This document shows positions 36,920-50,204 of a stretch of DNA of 64,000 nucleotides, one piece after another. The position numbers and the translations under genes were made by a program. The number at the start of each line of letters is the position of its first letter. Position 1 is the stretch's first letter. The notes below the pieces were generated by a model. It worked only from the letters and a program-made list of their open reading frames with translations. It was not told the origin of the DNA and did no database searches. Source of the DNA: Purshia tridentata (Eukaryota > Streptophyta > Magnoliopsida > Rosales > Rosaceae); the NCBI GenBank assembly GCA_003254885.1, contig QANT01008475.1, positions 1 to 64,000 of the forward strand, read 5' to 3'.

Positions 36920-39900
36920 AGTTAATTATCAACACTAATAGTCTAATACACTATCCCCAGAAAATTGGAAACATAAAAACAAAAACAAGTCTTGAAGTTG
37001 CTCTTTGCTTATTAGAGTGACGGTGAACTAATGAACTTGGTTCAAATTATGACTTTGTAGTACCAAATGAGATATATGGTTTATCAAATTAACTATAAAG
37101 CAGCAGTCAACTTCATAGTTCCTTTATTTGATGAAAGTTTTGTTGAGATAAAAAGAGCATTATGGAAGAATGGGAAGATGCCTCTTCTTTTTTTTAGCTT
37201 CTACAAAGATGGAAGGAGATGATGCTTTGCTTGTGAACCAATCCACCGATATATGTGGAAGAGATGCATGTAATATGGAGCATCAAGATAGAAACAGATT
37301 GTGGGGGACAGAACTTTCATCCATCATTCCAAAGTCCCAAGAATTCATGCTCTTTGCATATGCCCAGTTCATTAATTCTGACCATTTTGAAGGACAATAC
37401 AAATTGATTTGCTTGTTTAAGAATCTGTTCTTCTTTATGCCTGTTGTTTTCAGTAGGATGAAAACAATGTTTAAAAAGTTGATACATGGATGGAGGTATT
37501 CATCAGAAAATGTACATTGGACTTGGGAGTAAACAGAAGTGTCTAAACTTGGAAAAATGGAAATTGGACCAGAATTTTGGAATAAACGGAATAAAGTTAA
37601 AGTGAGTATTCTTGTGTAAAACAGAATAGCAAATTTGATTTTCACACATGCCTTTAATTAGTCAATAAGGCACTACTTGGACCCATATCTTCAAGATATC
37701 CCTTTTCCTAAGTATCATTATTACTTCTCTAGAATGTCATGTTTAGAGACCAAAGTAATGAAAGTGGTTCTGGTACTAGTTCATTGAGCATGTTTCAGAC
37801 CAGTTTTCTCTGAAGAATTCAAAGCAGGTCTTTCATTTCTTTCAGAGGAAATCATGATGTCAAGAAGCCTTTTTGACCTCCAAACCACAAACCTCAGTTT
37901 TTATTAGAAAAAGTTAAAAAATTGAAAATGAAAAAAAAACAAAAACCAAATTGNAAAAAAAAAAAAAAAAAAAAAAACCAAATTGAATTCTAACATTTTG
38001 TGGGAGCTTGGTGGCCACCCATGTGATTGTGATAATACCTCCATGTTTAAAATTTCATTATACCTTTGAAGGTTTTAAAGTAGTGCCTTTTGAAAAAGCC
38101 ACATTATTTATGTCCAGCTTTTCTTGCGTAGTGTAAAAGAACTATTAATAGAAAAAGTTAAAAAATTGAAAATGAAAAAAAAACAAAAACCAAATTGAAT
38201 TCTAACATTTTGTGGGAGCTTGGTGGCTACCCATGTGATTGTGATAATACCTCCATGTATAAAATTTCATTATACCTTTGAAGGTTTTAAAGTAGTGCCT
38301 TTTGAAAAAGGCACATTATTTATTTCCAGCTTTTCTTGCGTAGTGTAAAAGAACTATTACTCCTATACGAAGATAACATCACATGGTCTCCACATCCCAT
38401 ATCAGATGTGAGTCATATATATGACCCATCACCATCCTTCATCCTTCAAAGTAGGCACTACGGAATAGTGGACTATAGCTCTAACCTATACTCTGCAGGC
38501 CAACACACTTTTAAGACAAGATACACATGCTTTGTATACGAGCATCACATTCCCACTCTTCTCCAGTGCTTGTACCACTATATCTCCTGGTCTATAAATG
38601 GACTGTCTTATGATGACTGCACAAGATTTTGGTCAAGGATTTGGGTGCATTTGCAAATGGGTTTCTAATTTTTTCTTCCCATTTAAAATTTAATAAGGAT
38701 TAATGCTTATAATTTCAAGGAAAAGGAACTGGGGAATCACAACTCTGGTGCAAGATTATTACAGTTAATGCTATCCATTAATATCGCACCTGCAAATGCA
38801 TTCCTAATCATTGGACTATTATGAATTTATATATTATGCTATTTACTCATTCTTTTAAAATGGTTTTACAATTCACAAGAGAATCTACCAGCTGGGGGTG
38901 CTTCAGCTTCAAGCCTTCAAACAATAAACTGCAGATAATAATGGAGACATTGAGTAAAATTAATATCAGACTATGTCACAGTCATCACCAACATATTAAG
39001 AGTTAGAGCAATCCCAGAGTAGTCATTAGTCGCCTCCAACAAAAATTAGTCATCCAGTCCTTTTTATTTTCCATCTATTTAATTGGATAATTTTTGCTTT
39101 TGCAAGTTGGCTCTCCCTTTCAAAAAGCATGGCAATGGCAGCCTTTCAGCAATTCAAGTAACATAGTTTTAAATAGTTTATGCCATGAAATGACATTGAC
39201 TTTATGTACATATCATATCACTAACACAAATTTTGAGAATATAATCTATGCTAAGTTCTTAGTTAACTTCAAAGTTCAAAAATGTATATATTCACATCAG
39301 AATGTATTCATTTTTTCTTTTTCTAGATTATTGTGGGGTTGGAATGATGGAATCTATTCTCTCTCGGACCAACTTTACAAAAGGGGCATGGTTTCCACTG
39401 GAAGAAACTTAATAATCTCAATGTGGGTGTTGCTTTTAGTGAGCGTGGCTTAGTGTGGACCAATGATTCTTCAACTGGTTGCTGCAGAAGTTGTTGGGAG
39501 TGTGAGTGGGGGGTCTTTTGTGAAAAGAAGAGAGAATTAAAGAATACTTATTAGCAAACAGAGACGGGCTGGGGGGTATTTGAAAGTGGCAAGCACCATT
39601 GCCCAGAACCCTAAAAAGAGGACCAGGGGCACCAGGGTTAGGGCCCATACCTTTGTGCCTCCCACAAACTACTGCCAACCAAGCCACAGTCCACAGGAAT
39701 TACAAGGTTACTAGGTACGAATCTTTTAACTTCATTTTAATCCCTAATGACAATTTTTAATGGACAAATGATAAGGTTAAGATTCGACCTCTATACCACT
39801 CAAGTCTATGATCAAAGGTTTTGAACGTTAAACAATCATTGGTCCTAAAAAAATATATATCAAACTTACAAAGAAAAGTTGTCATGTCTGATCTCTCTTA

Positions 39901-41816
39901 CAACCCAAGAACATTTTCATTCCTGTTGTTTGAAATTTTAATTATTCAGAAATAGGACAGAAAATATGGCCTTTTGAATCTCTCTAATCAAATTAAAGCA
40001 ACCAATCTCCTCAGAATTTGCATGCATTTGATCAAATACTAGTGTTTTGAACTTGTGACTAAAAATATAAACCAATGATACGTATAACACATTAGAGTGT
40101 GGTATATACAATTATACATCATCAACACCTGGCCTATCTACGCTGGCCCTGAAACTACTTTTTTGGATATTTTGTTTTTCTTTTTCGGGCTCTTATTATA
40201 TTATTGGTGAGTGTGTTGTGGCATCAAACTAGTAAAGCTATTACTAATTTTGGAGATTAGGGTCAATCATCAAGCTTGAGGCTGCTGGTTACACTATCAA
40301 TTCCAACAGTGATTATCTGTCTACTGCTGTCTCTTGAAGGCTGGGTTTACAAATTGTCGGCATATGGGGCTTTGAGCCTTTGACATGCTTGACCTTTGGC
40401 GTCACCTACCAATGATCGTGACATCAATGCTCAGATTGGACCCACGTAATCAATATGCTCCCCCTACGGCACCGTTTGGTAAACATTGTAATAAATTTGA
40501 CATTTTTCTGGTTGGAAGTGATTCGTGAAAGACAGGCGACAGCTAAGTGGCTAAACATGGTGATTAACTGATAACTTATGTTAAATTCTTCAAATTAATC
40601 ACAATTTTCTTGTTTAAGCAGAAATGTTTTAACAAGGGTTGTCACAGTTTTCTATTTTCCCAGTTTTTTTTATTTTCTATTTTATCAATTGGTAGATAGC
40701 ATTGACTTTTTCATTTTTGGCTAAATTGCATCGCATTGACCATCTAATAAACAAAACAGAAGGCACACTAATTTACCAAATTAAATGTTGAGAGCACAAT
40801 GAGGCACATGCTGCAGGCCTTTTTATTTATTTTTGGTCTTCTAAATTTCATTTCAAAGAATCATTTTACAGTGACCATTTTTTTCTTCTTCCTTTGGATA
40901 AGTATTACAGGAATCTTTTGATTACCAACAAGTCTATATAGTCAAAAGGAGTAACTTTTATCATCATGATCATCTATTCATCTCTCATTTTGATGTATAA
41001 GATCATCAATGCATGTGGCCCTCCAAAATGTAAGGCTGTGCAGCACAACTGTTCCACTTCATAGTGGTAACTGGTAACAGCATTAGGACATCAATTTTAT
41101 GTATTCAATATTGTACAAAGCCATGGATACATAAAAGAAGAATAGAAATAATGAGGGCGGACAGATGCTGAGAATGCCAAAATGGAAAAATGAAGTGGAC
41201 TAATCCTTCACAGAATCCATAGGCATTGGCTTAGCCCCCAAGTAGTATTTTGTATACAGTATCCTGAAGTTCCCATCTCTCTCTCTCTCTCTCCCTCTAT
41301 GTGAAAGAAATTAAAAATTATTTTGACCACACACAACCCCTAAAGATTTAAACTTGTGAGGTACAGCCCCACCTATCCAGGTCTATTTTATTAAACTCGT
41401 GCCTGAATTTTCTTGGGGTGTCAGAACAGAAAACCAAGGCCCTAGAATCTCTCTCTCTTTGTGCGTTTGAGAGTGAGAGTGAGAGCTAGAGAGAGAGAGA
41501 GAGAGGGCTCAGAGAGAGTTGTTTATATGTTGTTGGAAATGGTGAGGCAAGAGATCAAATAAGCGCTTGTTGGTCATCTTAATTTGAATGGTGCCTTCTG
41601 TTTTGTAACGACATGAAGGGAGATTCAGTAGACTCATTTCCATGGAGGACAAAACAGAGGAATGAACCATGTTGTGCAATTCAGCACACAAGAAGACAAC
41701 ACCAATGCATACAAACACATACTGTTGTACCAAAACAAACAACAACTCCGCTCAAACAACATTCCTCTAAACTAGCTCTTCCTACTTACCACTCAACCAC
41801 TTTCTCATTCGTTCCC
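36920..41816. other. Long gene-free spacer (4.9 kb)
   Basis: Contains the promoter of the PUX-like gene at its left end and that of the neprosin gene at its right end. In between lie a tandem duplication with an N (37906-38358) and CT/GA tracts (41277-41294, 41489-41505). Several open frames of 60-120 codons are present, but none has a recognisable domain or splice structure. I see no supported gene. Confidence 0.55.
37906..38358. repeat. Tandem duplication (about 210 bp) around a poly-A/N tract
   Basis: Copy 1 is 37906-38148 and copy 2 is 38149-38358. Both run from AGAAAAAGTTAAAAAATTG to TAGTGTAAAAGAACTATTA. Only a handful of bases differ outside one insertion. Copy 1 carries about 33 extra bases consisting of an N, a long A run and a repeat of ACCAAATTG. 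The duplication is young, or is an assembly artefact at the homopolymer. Confidence 0.9.
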
Positions 41817-44453
41817 ATGCTTCTTGTTCTCTTATTCCTTGTTGCTTCTTCTTTGTTCACCCCTGCCATTGCCTCGGATTCCGGCCACCGCCGCCTGCCG
41901 CCGGCCAATCAGACTTTTCGGGCTGGTTCAGAGCTACAAAAGCTGAGGAGGGTCAGCTCATATTTAAGAAAGATCAACAAGCCTGCAGTCAAGACCATTC
42001 AGGCATTTTCCTTTTGTCTTTTTTATTGTGAATTCTATGTGAAACTCCATTTTCTTGTCGTCTTTTTGAGATTTATTGATTTTGGTTCTTTGCAGAGTCC
42101 TGATGGTGATGAGATAGATTGTGTTTTAGCTCATCTCCAACCAGCTTTTGACCATCCTGAGCTTAAAGGACACAAACCATTGGTATTAATTTCACTACAT
42201 GTTCCTTACTTGAGAAAGAACATTACTTTCTTGTTTTCTTCATCCTAAATTGTACACCTTTTCAATTTTGGGATGATTAATAAGTAAGTTTATAATTAAG
42301 GAGCTAATTAGGACAGTGATTTAATTTACAGGATCCACCAGAGAGGCCCAAAGGCCACAACAACACAGAGATAGTGGCAGAGAGTTATCAGCTATGGTCA
42401 GACTCGGGTGAATCATGCCCAGAAGGAACAGTTCCAATCAGGAGGACCCCAGACAAAGACATTTTAAGAGCAAGTTCCATTGGAAGATTTGGAAGAAAGC
42501 CAAGAAGAAGAGTGAGGAGAGACTCAACAGGCAGTGGTCATGAGGTTAGTCTTTCATGACAAAGTGAAAAATGGTTCCTATAATGCAGTAGTCAATGACT
42601 AATTACTTAATTGGCTTCTCTTTGTATAATTGAATGTGTGTTTTTGTTGGATTTTTCACAGCATGCAGTTGTGTTTGTGAATGGAGATCAGTACTTTGGA
42701 GCAAAGGCCAGCATAAATGTGTGGGCCCCTCGAGTGACTGATCAATATGAGTTTAGCTTATCACAGATATGGGTCATCTCTGGTTCATTTGGCAATGATC
42801 TAAATACCATTGAAGCTGGATGGCAGGCATGTCTTTTACTTTTATTATTTTGACTTTTCAAAAAGATCAGAGTTTCTTCCTCGGAATGGAACCCATATAT
42901 GATTTTTGATTTCATTTTCATCTTCTTCTTTTTTTAATTTCTTTTTTCAGGTTAGCCCAGAGTTATATGGAGACAACTACCCCAGATTCTTTACATATTG
43001 GACAGTAAGTTTTATCTAGAACATTGTTTATCTGCTGTCCAGAGATTAAAAAATAAATTAATATGAGGAAATAAAATACAAGATGAGGTGCTAATTGGTG
43101 ATGCTTTTTAATTAATTTTCAGACAGATGCATATCAAGCCACTGGATGCTACAACTTGCTTTGCTCTGGCTTTGTCCAAACTAATAACAGGATTGCCATT
43201 GGAGCTGCAATCTCTCCAAGGTCCTCTTACAATGGCAGACAATTTGACATTGGCTTAATGGTTTGGAAGGTGAGTTTTACTAAACATTCAATTAATTATT
43301 AATATTTAAAGCCAAAAGCAACAAATTGATGAGTAACAAACATTGGAATAAATCATTTAAGACAAAACCAATATCATGAAAATTTATCAGTATGCTAATC
43401 TGAGGCTTAAGGTTGTTTTTTTTTTTATGAAATAACGTTGTTTGTTTTGCCACCTTGGACAAAATCCCTTTGGAAGATCATCATCCAACCCACAACTAAA
43501 CGAAAATATGCTATTCCTAAATATTGTGCGGCACATCTGGTAATAAACAAAGTGGCCAAACATACCTTTCTTAATTGACAAATTTCTTTTTGATTTTTTC
43601 CTTAATTTTATTATTAAAGACTGAGATTCTTTTCACTGTCCTATGGCACCAGATGCGTCAACTTCGCTTACTTCTTTAATAAAGCATTTCTATTATTTTA
43701 TTAACTTGTTTTGTTTGACTCCACTTGGGGAGCTTTTGTACGAGCCAAATATACAGTTCCCTTCCTACATTTTCTCTTTCTTCTTCGTTCAAATGCATGA
43801 ATGATTGTGAAACAGATAATAAGACAATAAACACCACCATGTAAGGGAAAACTCATCATTATGCAGTCAAAAAACATTACAAGACATATCACCCAATTGA
43901 TTACAACCATGTTCTAAGAGATGATATGAACACTGTAGGACTTACAAACAAATCTAACAATGAATAAACTAGGAATTTATATGTCATACAATGATTGTAT
44001 AGTTTTAAACAAAGTTTAATTGTTTCGTCCAAACACAAAAAAGTTTAATTGTAACATGTAATTATGTTTTTGTAGGATCCAAAGCATGGACATTGGTGGC
44101 TAGAATTTGGGTCTGGCCTACTAGTTGGGTACTGGCCAGCATTCTTGTTTAGTCACCTAAGGAGCCATGCAAGCATGGTACAGTTTGGAGGAGAAATTGT
44201 AAATAGCAGATCAAGGGGGTATCACACATCAACACAAATGGGTAGTGGCCAGTTTGCAGAAGCAGGATTTGGAAAAGCATCTTATTTCAGAAATTTGCAA
44301 GTAGTGGATTGGGATAATAATCTACTTCCTCTTACAAACCTTCACCTCCTGGCTGATCATCCTAATTGTTATGATATAAAACAAGGAAGAAATAATGTTT
44401 GGGGAACTTACTTTTACTATGGAGGTCCTGGAAGGAATGTTAGGTGTCCATGA
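41817..44453 (+). CDS. Secreted neprosin-domain (DUF239) protein, 409 aa, 7 exons
   Basis: Exons: 41817-42002, 42096-42182, 42332-42544, 42662-42826, 42951-43004, 43123-43269, 44076-44453 (1230 nt). I start at MLLVLLFLVASSLFTPAIAS, a clear signal peptide; an in-frame ATG at 41613 would bury it behind 68 polar residues. The activation-peptide region follows (YLRKINKPAVKTIQ, SPDGDEIDCV, QPAFDHPELKGHKP, a Trp-containing SYQLWSDSGESCPEGTVPIR). The neprosin domain includes GAKASINVWAP, NTIEAGWQVSPELYGD, TDAYQATGCYNLLCSGFVQ, HWWLEFGSGLLVGYWP and the end NVWGTYFYYGGPGRNVRCP. Neprosin of Nepenthes is a glutamic peptidase that cuts after proline. Conserved Glu residues are present here, but I did not verify which are catalytic. 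Introns 1 and 4 have GC donors (CAG|GCATTT, CAG|GCATGT). Confidence 0.93.
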
Positions 44454-46120
44454 GTCCATGAATTATATAGCAGCACAGTACAGAAAAGCAGCCTGTCTTC
44501 ATTTTTAATTAATTATTTTCTTTTTTTTCAGGTTTTTCATTATTTTTTTCTTTGTAGGCCATCATAACATGGTTTTATTACATTTCACAGTTTTCCTATC
44601 AAAACCCATGTAAATTTGAGAACAAATTAAGTGTTACACTGTTAATAGTAGTGCATGGGTTCCAGTTCCATTATTTCCATATATAGTGTTTGTCTGTTTC
44701 TTTACTTAACTTCCAAAATTTTCATGGAAAAGAGAATAAAAACAAAAATAGCTCATTAACTTCCTTGGCATCATCTGCTTCTCTTTGCGCTTACCCACTT
44801 AAGCCTACCTTGGTTATTGTCATTTGGCAAAACCCAAACTGCTTTAGAGCTTTAAAACTTTCTGGGTCTGAAGCAAAGTGCAATGGCTATATTTTATTTA
44901 TTTTATTGGTAAAAGAATCCTCATTTTAAGGCCAAGCATGTGGGAAGCAACAAGGAGGCAAGACTTAAACAAATCAGCACGCATAACCACTTAAGTACTC
45001 TGTACTCTGTACTCTGTACTCCTAACATTATAAATTTATAATATCATATCCTACCTTCTAAACTGGTTTTCAAAATGTTGAAGTAAAAACAAAAATGCCT
45101 CTCAGTTGCCAAAATAATTAATGATGGAAAAATGTTGATGTTACATGCAGTCAGTCAACCTCAACATCCGTTAAATAGTTGCAATATTCATTCCGAACAA
45201 TACATTTTTGTCTTTTTTCATTGTTGGAAAGGCCACAGAGTCTACTCTATTTCTCAGCCATGGAACCACCTAATCCATAATCCATATTTCTCAGGCAATG
45301 CTTAGATCGCCTGCAACTGATAAAGAAAAGGAAAACAGGGCACAGCATATATTATATGCAAAGCCAAATGCTTAAAACAGTTCATGCATTGATATTGGGA
45401 TTTTGGAGCTGTCAATGATGAGTCATGACTAGCAAAGGAAAAGCACTAAAAGACGCTTAACATGAAAGCAGAGAAACCAGAAGAAAAATTTGACAATTCT
45501 TTTTAGTTTTTACATTCTAGGGTCAGATAACCTGACGCCCCCACATTGATTTTGGGACAGACGAATCTTGAAATGCGTTAAAAGATTTTAACACCTTTCC
45601 ATTTCGACATTTAAACATCACTAAACTATAATGCAAAATTCAGACTAGAGAAAGCTGAACTGGGGCTTAATTATAAAAAAGTTGTGTATTCTCAAAAGAG
45701 AAAATATATACAGAGGTGCAAAGAGGACAATAAAATTATTGTTTATTTGATATTTAGAATGATACAAATGGATTTACCGACAAAGCAGTGCTGTTCAACT
45801 TCATTGAGTTAACATGAAGACATAAGAACCAACAGACAACAAAAGGCAAATACCCTGATGAGTCATGACAGGGCTTTCCAAATAATCTTGCCATTAGGAT
45901 CCCAATATAAAAAATCAATATTTCATAAGCCAAATAATCAGCACTTCACACAGATTAGATTTATAACCTTGGCATGTCAACAGCACAGAGAAAGTTCAAG
46001 ATGCACCTGCATAACATCTTGAGAACCAGTATTTCGCCATGGACATCTTGTAGTGGCATATCAATTCTCATGGAACTGTTAAGCATAGTTCAATATAGAT
46101 TGCAAAATGTTTTCTGTAAT
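44454..46120. other. Convergent spacer between neprosin and JmjC genes
   Basis: 3' untranslated sequence and spacer. A short TACTCTG-type tandem repeat occurs near 44995-45020. Nothing else is recognised. Confidence 0.6.
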
Positions 46121-49100
46121 TCAAATGCCGACGAGTTCTGCAACAGCATGCTCTATAAAGTTAACAAGATCTTCGGGAGTACAGACCTGAGAACTACAAG
46201 TTCCTATGATGTCCAAATCCCTCATATCCTCTATCCAAGCTTTCTTTGTATCACAGTTCCAGTTCTGTTGCCCGTGTATTATCCCATATGTTTTGGCCAA
46301 AACTGTACGAAGTTTCAAAAACCTAGGATCGTTTAAGGTTTCTCTAAAATCCAAATAAAAGCCATGACTTCTTGTCAGATCTTCTATGGGTTTTATTTTC
46401 ATTGCAACTTTTTGAACAGATGCAAGGTTGAAAGCGAAATGCTGAGCTATTGGGGATAAATTCCGAGTGTGATTTCCATTCTCTCTAACGTGATAACAAA
46501 GTTGAATCAAGTTGGCAAAGGAGAACCGTGCTAGGAAGATTAAGAAATCATTAAAGTTCATGCCTGCATTAAAAAAAAACAATTAAACGTAGTATAGGAA
46601 TACTTTTCAAAAAGAAAAAAGACCCCCGAGTTCCACCCCTCTATTTTTTGTGCTTCTGTTGATAAATTTAATTATTTATAGGCATGTTTCAAGGCATGAT
46701 GGAGTGTTGATTAACATTAGAAGTTTAAAATAAGCATTTATGCTATTCTCTCATAGTCAAAAAGATCCGTTGACAATTGCTGAATTCGGCAAAGTTCATT
46801 TAGTAGTTATGATTATGCTCATGTGCTTTGTATTAGCCACTAAGGAAATCTAAGCAGGCCTAGTCTAATGCATGTACAGGTGTTAGAATATTAGGACACA
46901 CTGTCATTTATGTATTGAATTTATGCATTCTTCAAAAGTTCACTGTACCTGTATTAGCGGCAAGGTTGCGTTGGCAAAGACCTTCAAAATCATCACATAT
47001 ATCCTTGATGTCTTCTATGTACTCCTTAGCCTCGTTGTAGTCCCTCAAAAGCAAATCCCACTATAATTAATGAGATATATGTTAGTGCCACTTGAATATG
47101 GGCCACATTAGTTTAAAGTGCAATGCTATAGTTTTAATGCATTAGGTACTTGGCAGTAGTCTTCCACTTACCACCCAATGCAGATTATAAGCATTGAACC
47201 AGTTGTGGTTTATTGAAATTGTATCTTCCTGAAAACGTTATAAAAATAAGATGAGATATTTTCACCCATAAAGCATGAAGGCTGATACTGCTATCAGTTT
47301 TTCTTTATATTGGCAAGAAAAGTTAAACTTCCAAATGGAGAGTGGTTTAGGGTTTAGGAAAGATCAATTGCAAGCTTTAAGACTTCTATTTTATGATAGG
47401 AAAAATCAACAAGCATGAAGCAAACTTGAAGAAATAGAAGAGATACCAAGTTATGGACTTGATGATACCATCCACTAGGAACAAAGATAATCTCATTTTG
47501 TCTTTGAGTGCACTCCAACCAGATAGCCTGCTCAAGAGAACATACAATTTCAAACCCATGAAAAGTAGCAAAAAACAACTAGACAAGAGAAAACTTGAAG
47601 GCATAGATGATGATTTACCTCTGAAAAGCCAGGAAGCTTAGTTTCATTAACTTCATCAAAGATATCATATACACAGCTTTTCATATTCCTGTTGGGGGGG
47701 GAGTTGTATAAGCAGAGAAGTATGTGCTCTATTTATCAAATCAAAACACAATCAAAAGCCCGAACTTAAATATTCTCTGATTACTATTAGTTCAAGAAAT
47801 TGTAATCATGCCTGTCAAACACAAGATGACTTTGAGAAGGAGACAGGAAAAGCCACCGTTTTTTTCCACACACATTTGCTGACCAGCTATATGACCTGAA
47901 AACATCAGCATGAAAAGGAGTCCAAGTGCCTGCTTAAAGATAAAACGTTAGATAAAAACTGTGACTTGGATGATATCTATGACTAACAAAAAAGAGAATG
48001 AGTGCATCACAAATATGCTCAAACCTTTTGCTCCCATGTAAACAAAACGATAATCAGAGCAACTTATTTCGTTATTTGCTGAGTAAATGTTGGGATCCTT
48101 ATGCATACGATAATTGTCAAGACACACATTTAGCCAATCATCACAAAAGAACACCGGAGTTGTGTATGCTGTATATTCTGGGTACTCCTGAAGATCAGAT
48201 TACAGAATGATGAGAGAACAAGTGAAGCAAACATTTTCACATATCAACCTTAGACTCGACACAGTGATATGGGCAAAGTGACAACTCACAAACGTGAAAT
48301 GTCTCAAACCAACATCTTGTTTTCTTTTATTAAAATAAATAAAATGTATCACACATAGGGAGGGCATGCCTATATACACCTAAGGCAGACAGTAGCAAGG
48401 ACGAAGAGTAACAAATCAAACAAGGAATGCATCCCCTAACTTTAGTAAAACTACAAAACTAACTCCTCAACTGCCCATAATTCCTTATCGAGAAAAGTTG
48501 AATTCTAACTTGTACCTTTACAAAATGCCAGTCCTTCAAATATAGCAACATCTTGCTCACAGCTGCGTGATTTGAAGCATTACCATGCTCCTGCATGGGC
48601 CCCCCAAGCCATTGCTCAACAAAGTCTGCAACAGTCATTTCCTTTCTCTTCTGATCTGTGAATTCTCTAGTACCGCAATCTGCAACCTAAAAGTGACAAA
48701 ATATCACATCACCTTAAAAAGGCATTCTACTATACAGACTAGCATTGTCATATTTAGTTCAAAGATATAAAGCCTGAACCTTTAAAGCATTTATTCTACT
48801 GAAAAACTGCAGAAAACAAAACAAAACAAACATCGAGGGTGGGAGGTTAAAGACACTTTAGATAATATGCTTGTTACTTCAAATTATAGTTCAGAACTTG
48901 ATTAGCAATACCTAAGAACCACTCACTCAGTAACCAAATAAGAGCTATCATACTTTATCAATCTAAAGTTTTTGAATTATGTTATAGAATAAGGTAGAAG
49001 CCAGCAGTAAACACCATCAAAATTAAAGCAGACAAAAAAAAAATTGCTTTTCACATTTTACTTTCATTGCAATCAGCTCTGAGCTAAATTTCGTACTTGA

Positions 49101-49306
49101 ACTATGGATTTTCCAAAATGGGTAGCGAAGAATTGAAGATTTGGCTGGCCATTGTCTGTGACCCAGTCTCTGCAAGCCCTCCAATCGTCCATTAGACCTG
49201 TGAGCACCACAGGCTGGTTTCTCTCCATGTATCTCTGCACAAACTCATTGTAACTCAGTTCTTTCCCATTCACCTTCTCTATTTGCCCCCCAATTTTGAT
49301 ATCCAT
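46121..49306 (-). CDS. JMJ20: JMJ20-like JmjC-domain Fe(II)/2-oxoglutarate oxygenase, 474 aa
   Basis: Nine exons: 49097-49306, 48516-48686, 48025-48187, 47812-47929, 47688-47619 (70 nt), 47447-47527, 47172-47228, 46949-47060, 46121-46563 (1425 nt). The JmjC iron site is intact: H188 and D190 in TPFHADVFRSYSW, and H266 in FVPSGWYHQVHNL. The 2-oxoglutarate-side sequence is SANVCGKKRWLFL. The short architecture (no zinc finger or other reader domain) and the start EKVNGKELSYNEFVQRYM fit the JMJD4/JMJ20 group. Arabidopsis JMJ20 (At5g63080) removes symmetric H4R3 methylation together with JMJ22 and promotes phytochrome-dependent seed germination; animal JMJD4 hydroxylates eRF1, so protein hydroxylation is an alternative activity. 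The intron after exon 4 begins with GC (GACAG|GCATGA). No GT donor there preserves the frame. Confidence 0.93.
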
Positions 49307-49421
49307 ATTTTCTACTCTGAGAGCTTATGGGATTTCCCCGAGTCTACTGTGAGAGTGTTGGACGTTTCTATTTTGTCTGTGATTTTGCATTCGGTTTATG
49401 TATGAGGAAGAAGACTTTAGC

Positions 49422-49447
49422 TGGGCCCTGTAGGCTTTTTTGGGCCC
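49422..49447. promoter_or_regulatory. Pair of TGGGCCC (site II-type) elements upstream of JMJ20-like gene
   Basis: TGGGCCC occurs at 49422-49428 and 49441-49447, about 120-140 bases upstream of the start codon. Such elements are targets of TCP factors in plant promoters of growth and housekeeping genes. The palindromic GGGCCC core makes orientation ambiguous. Confidence 0.55.
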
Positions 49448-50204
49448 AGTAGACCCACAATAAGTTATTCAAAAGCCCAAGGCGAGCAGGCCGTGTTTTA
49501 TTTTTTGGGATAAGGAATCGTCACATGTCGAGCAAACAGTGAGTTTAGTTGTCCGAGAACGTACTCATACGGGCGACATAGCCGCTTGCGTGGCGAGATA
49601 TGATTCGTGGGCCTAACAGGCGGGCAGAGGCAATTGGATGAAACACATGAACTTAAATTCTGTGACCCGCATGTAACCCTTATTCCTCCTCTGTTTTTTT
49701 ATTTGGTTAATCTATTAGAGCATCTCTAATGGATTTTATTATCCAATCTGGAAGAATCACGTTAGATAAATTATTTCTAAAAGTAGCGAATGGCTTTTTC
49801 AAATTAGAGACTCAAAGTCAACTTTTTAAATTTTAAGAGTAAAGTTAATTATTTAAATATTAAAATATAATTTAATATTTATACAAACTCATCAAACTAT
49901 ATTTAATAATAAATAAAAAATTAATAAATTAATAAGATTAGAAAAGTCTCTTGAAGTGAAAAAATTTTATTTAACAAATATCACTCTTAAAATTGCCACA
50001 TAAATCAACAAAATTTACTTTAGAAAACCAATTTTATTTCCTCTCTTGAAAATATTCTAACTCTTTCTAAAATTTGGAATGACAATGCTTACATCCGCCT
50101 CACTTTCAAAATTCTTGTTCATTATTTAGGATTAGAAATATTTATGACAAAAATTAATTAAAAAATATTTATTATTTAATTATATAACTGTTATCAAATA
50201 AATA

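Noticed and set aside
38336-38668. 110-codon open frame in the spacer
   Set aside because: No family resemblance, begins within a tandem duplication, and no neighbouring exons extend it.
41613-41816. Upstream in-frame ATG of the neprosin gene
   Set aside because: It would place 68 polar residues before an obvious signal peptide; the ATG at 41817 is preferred.
49711-49730. TTAGAGCATCTCTAATGG as the end of a MITE with terminal inverted repeats
   Set aside because: The string resembles known element ends, but I could not find the matching inverted end within the next kilobase.
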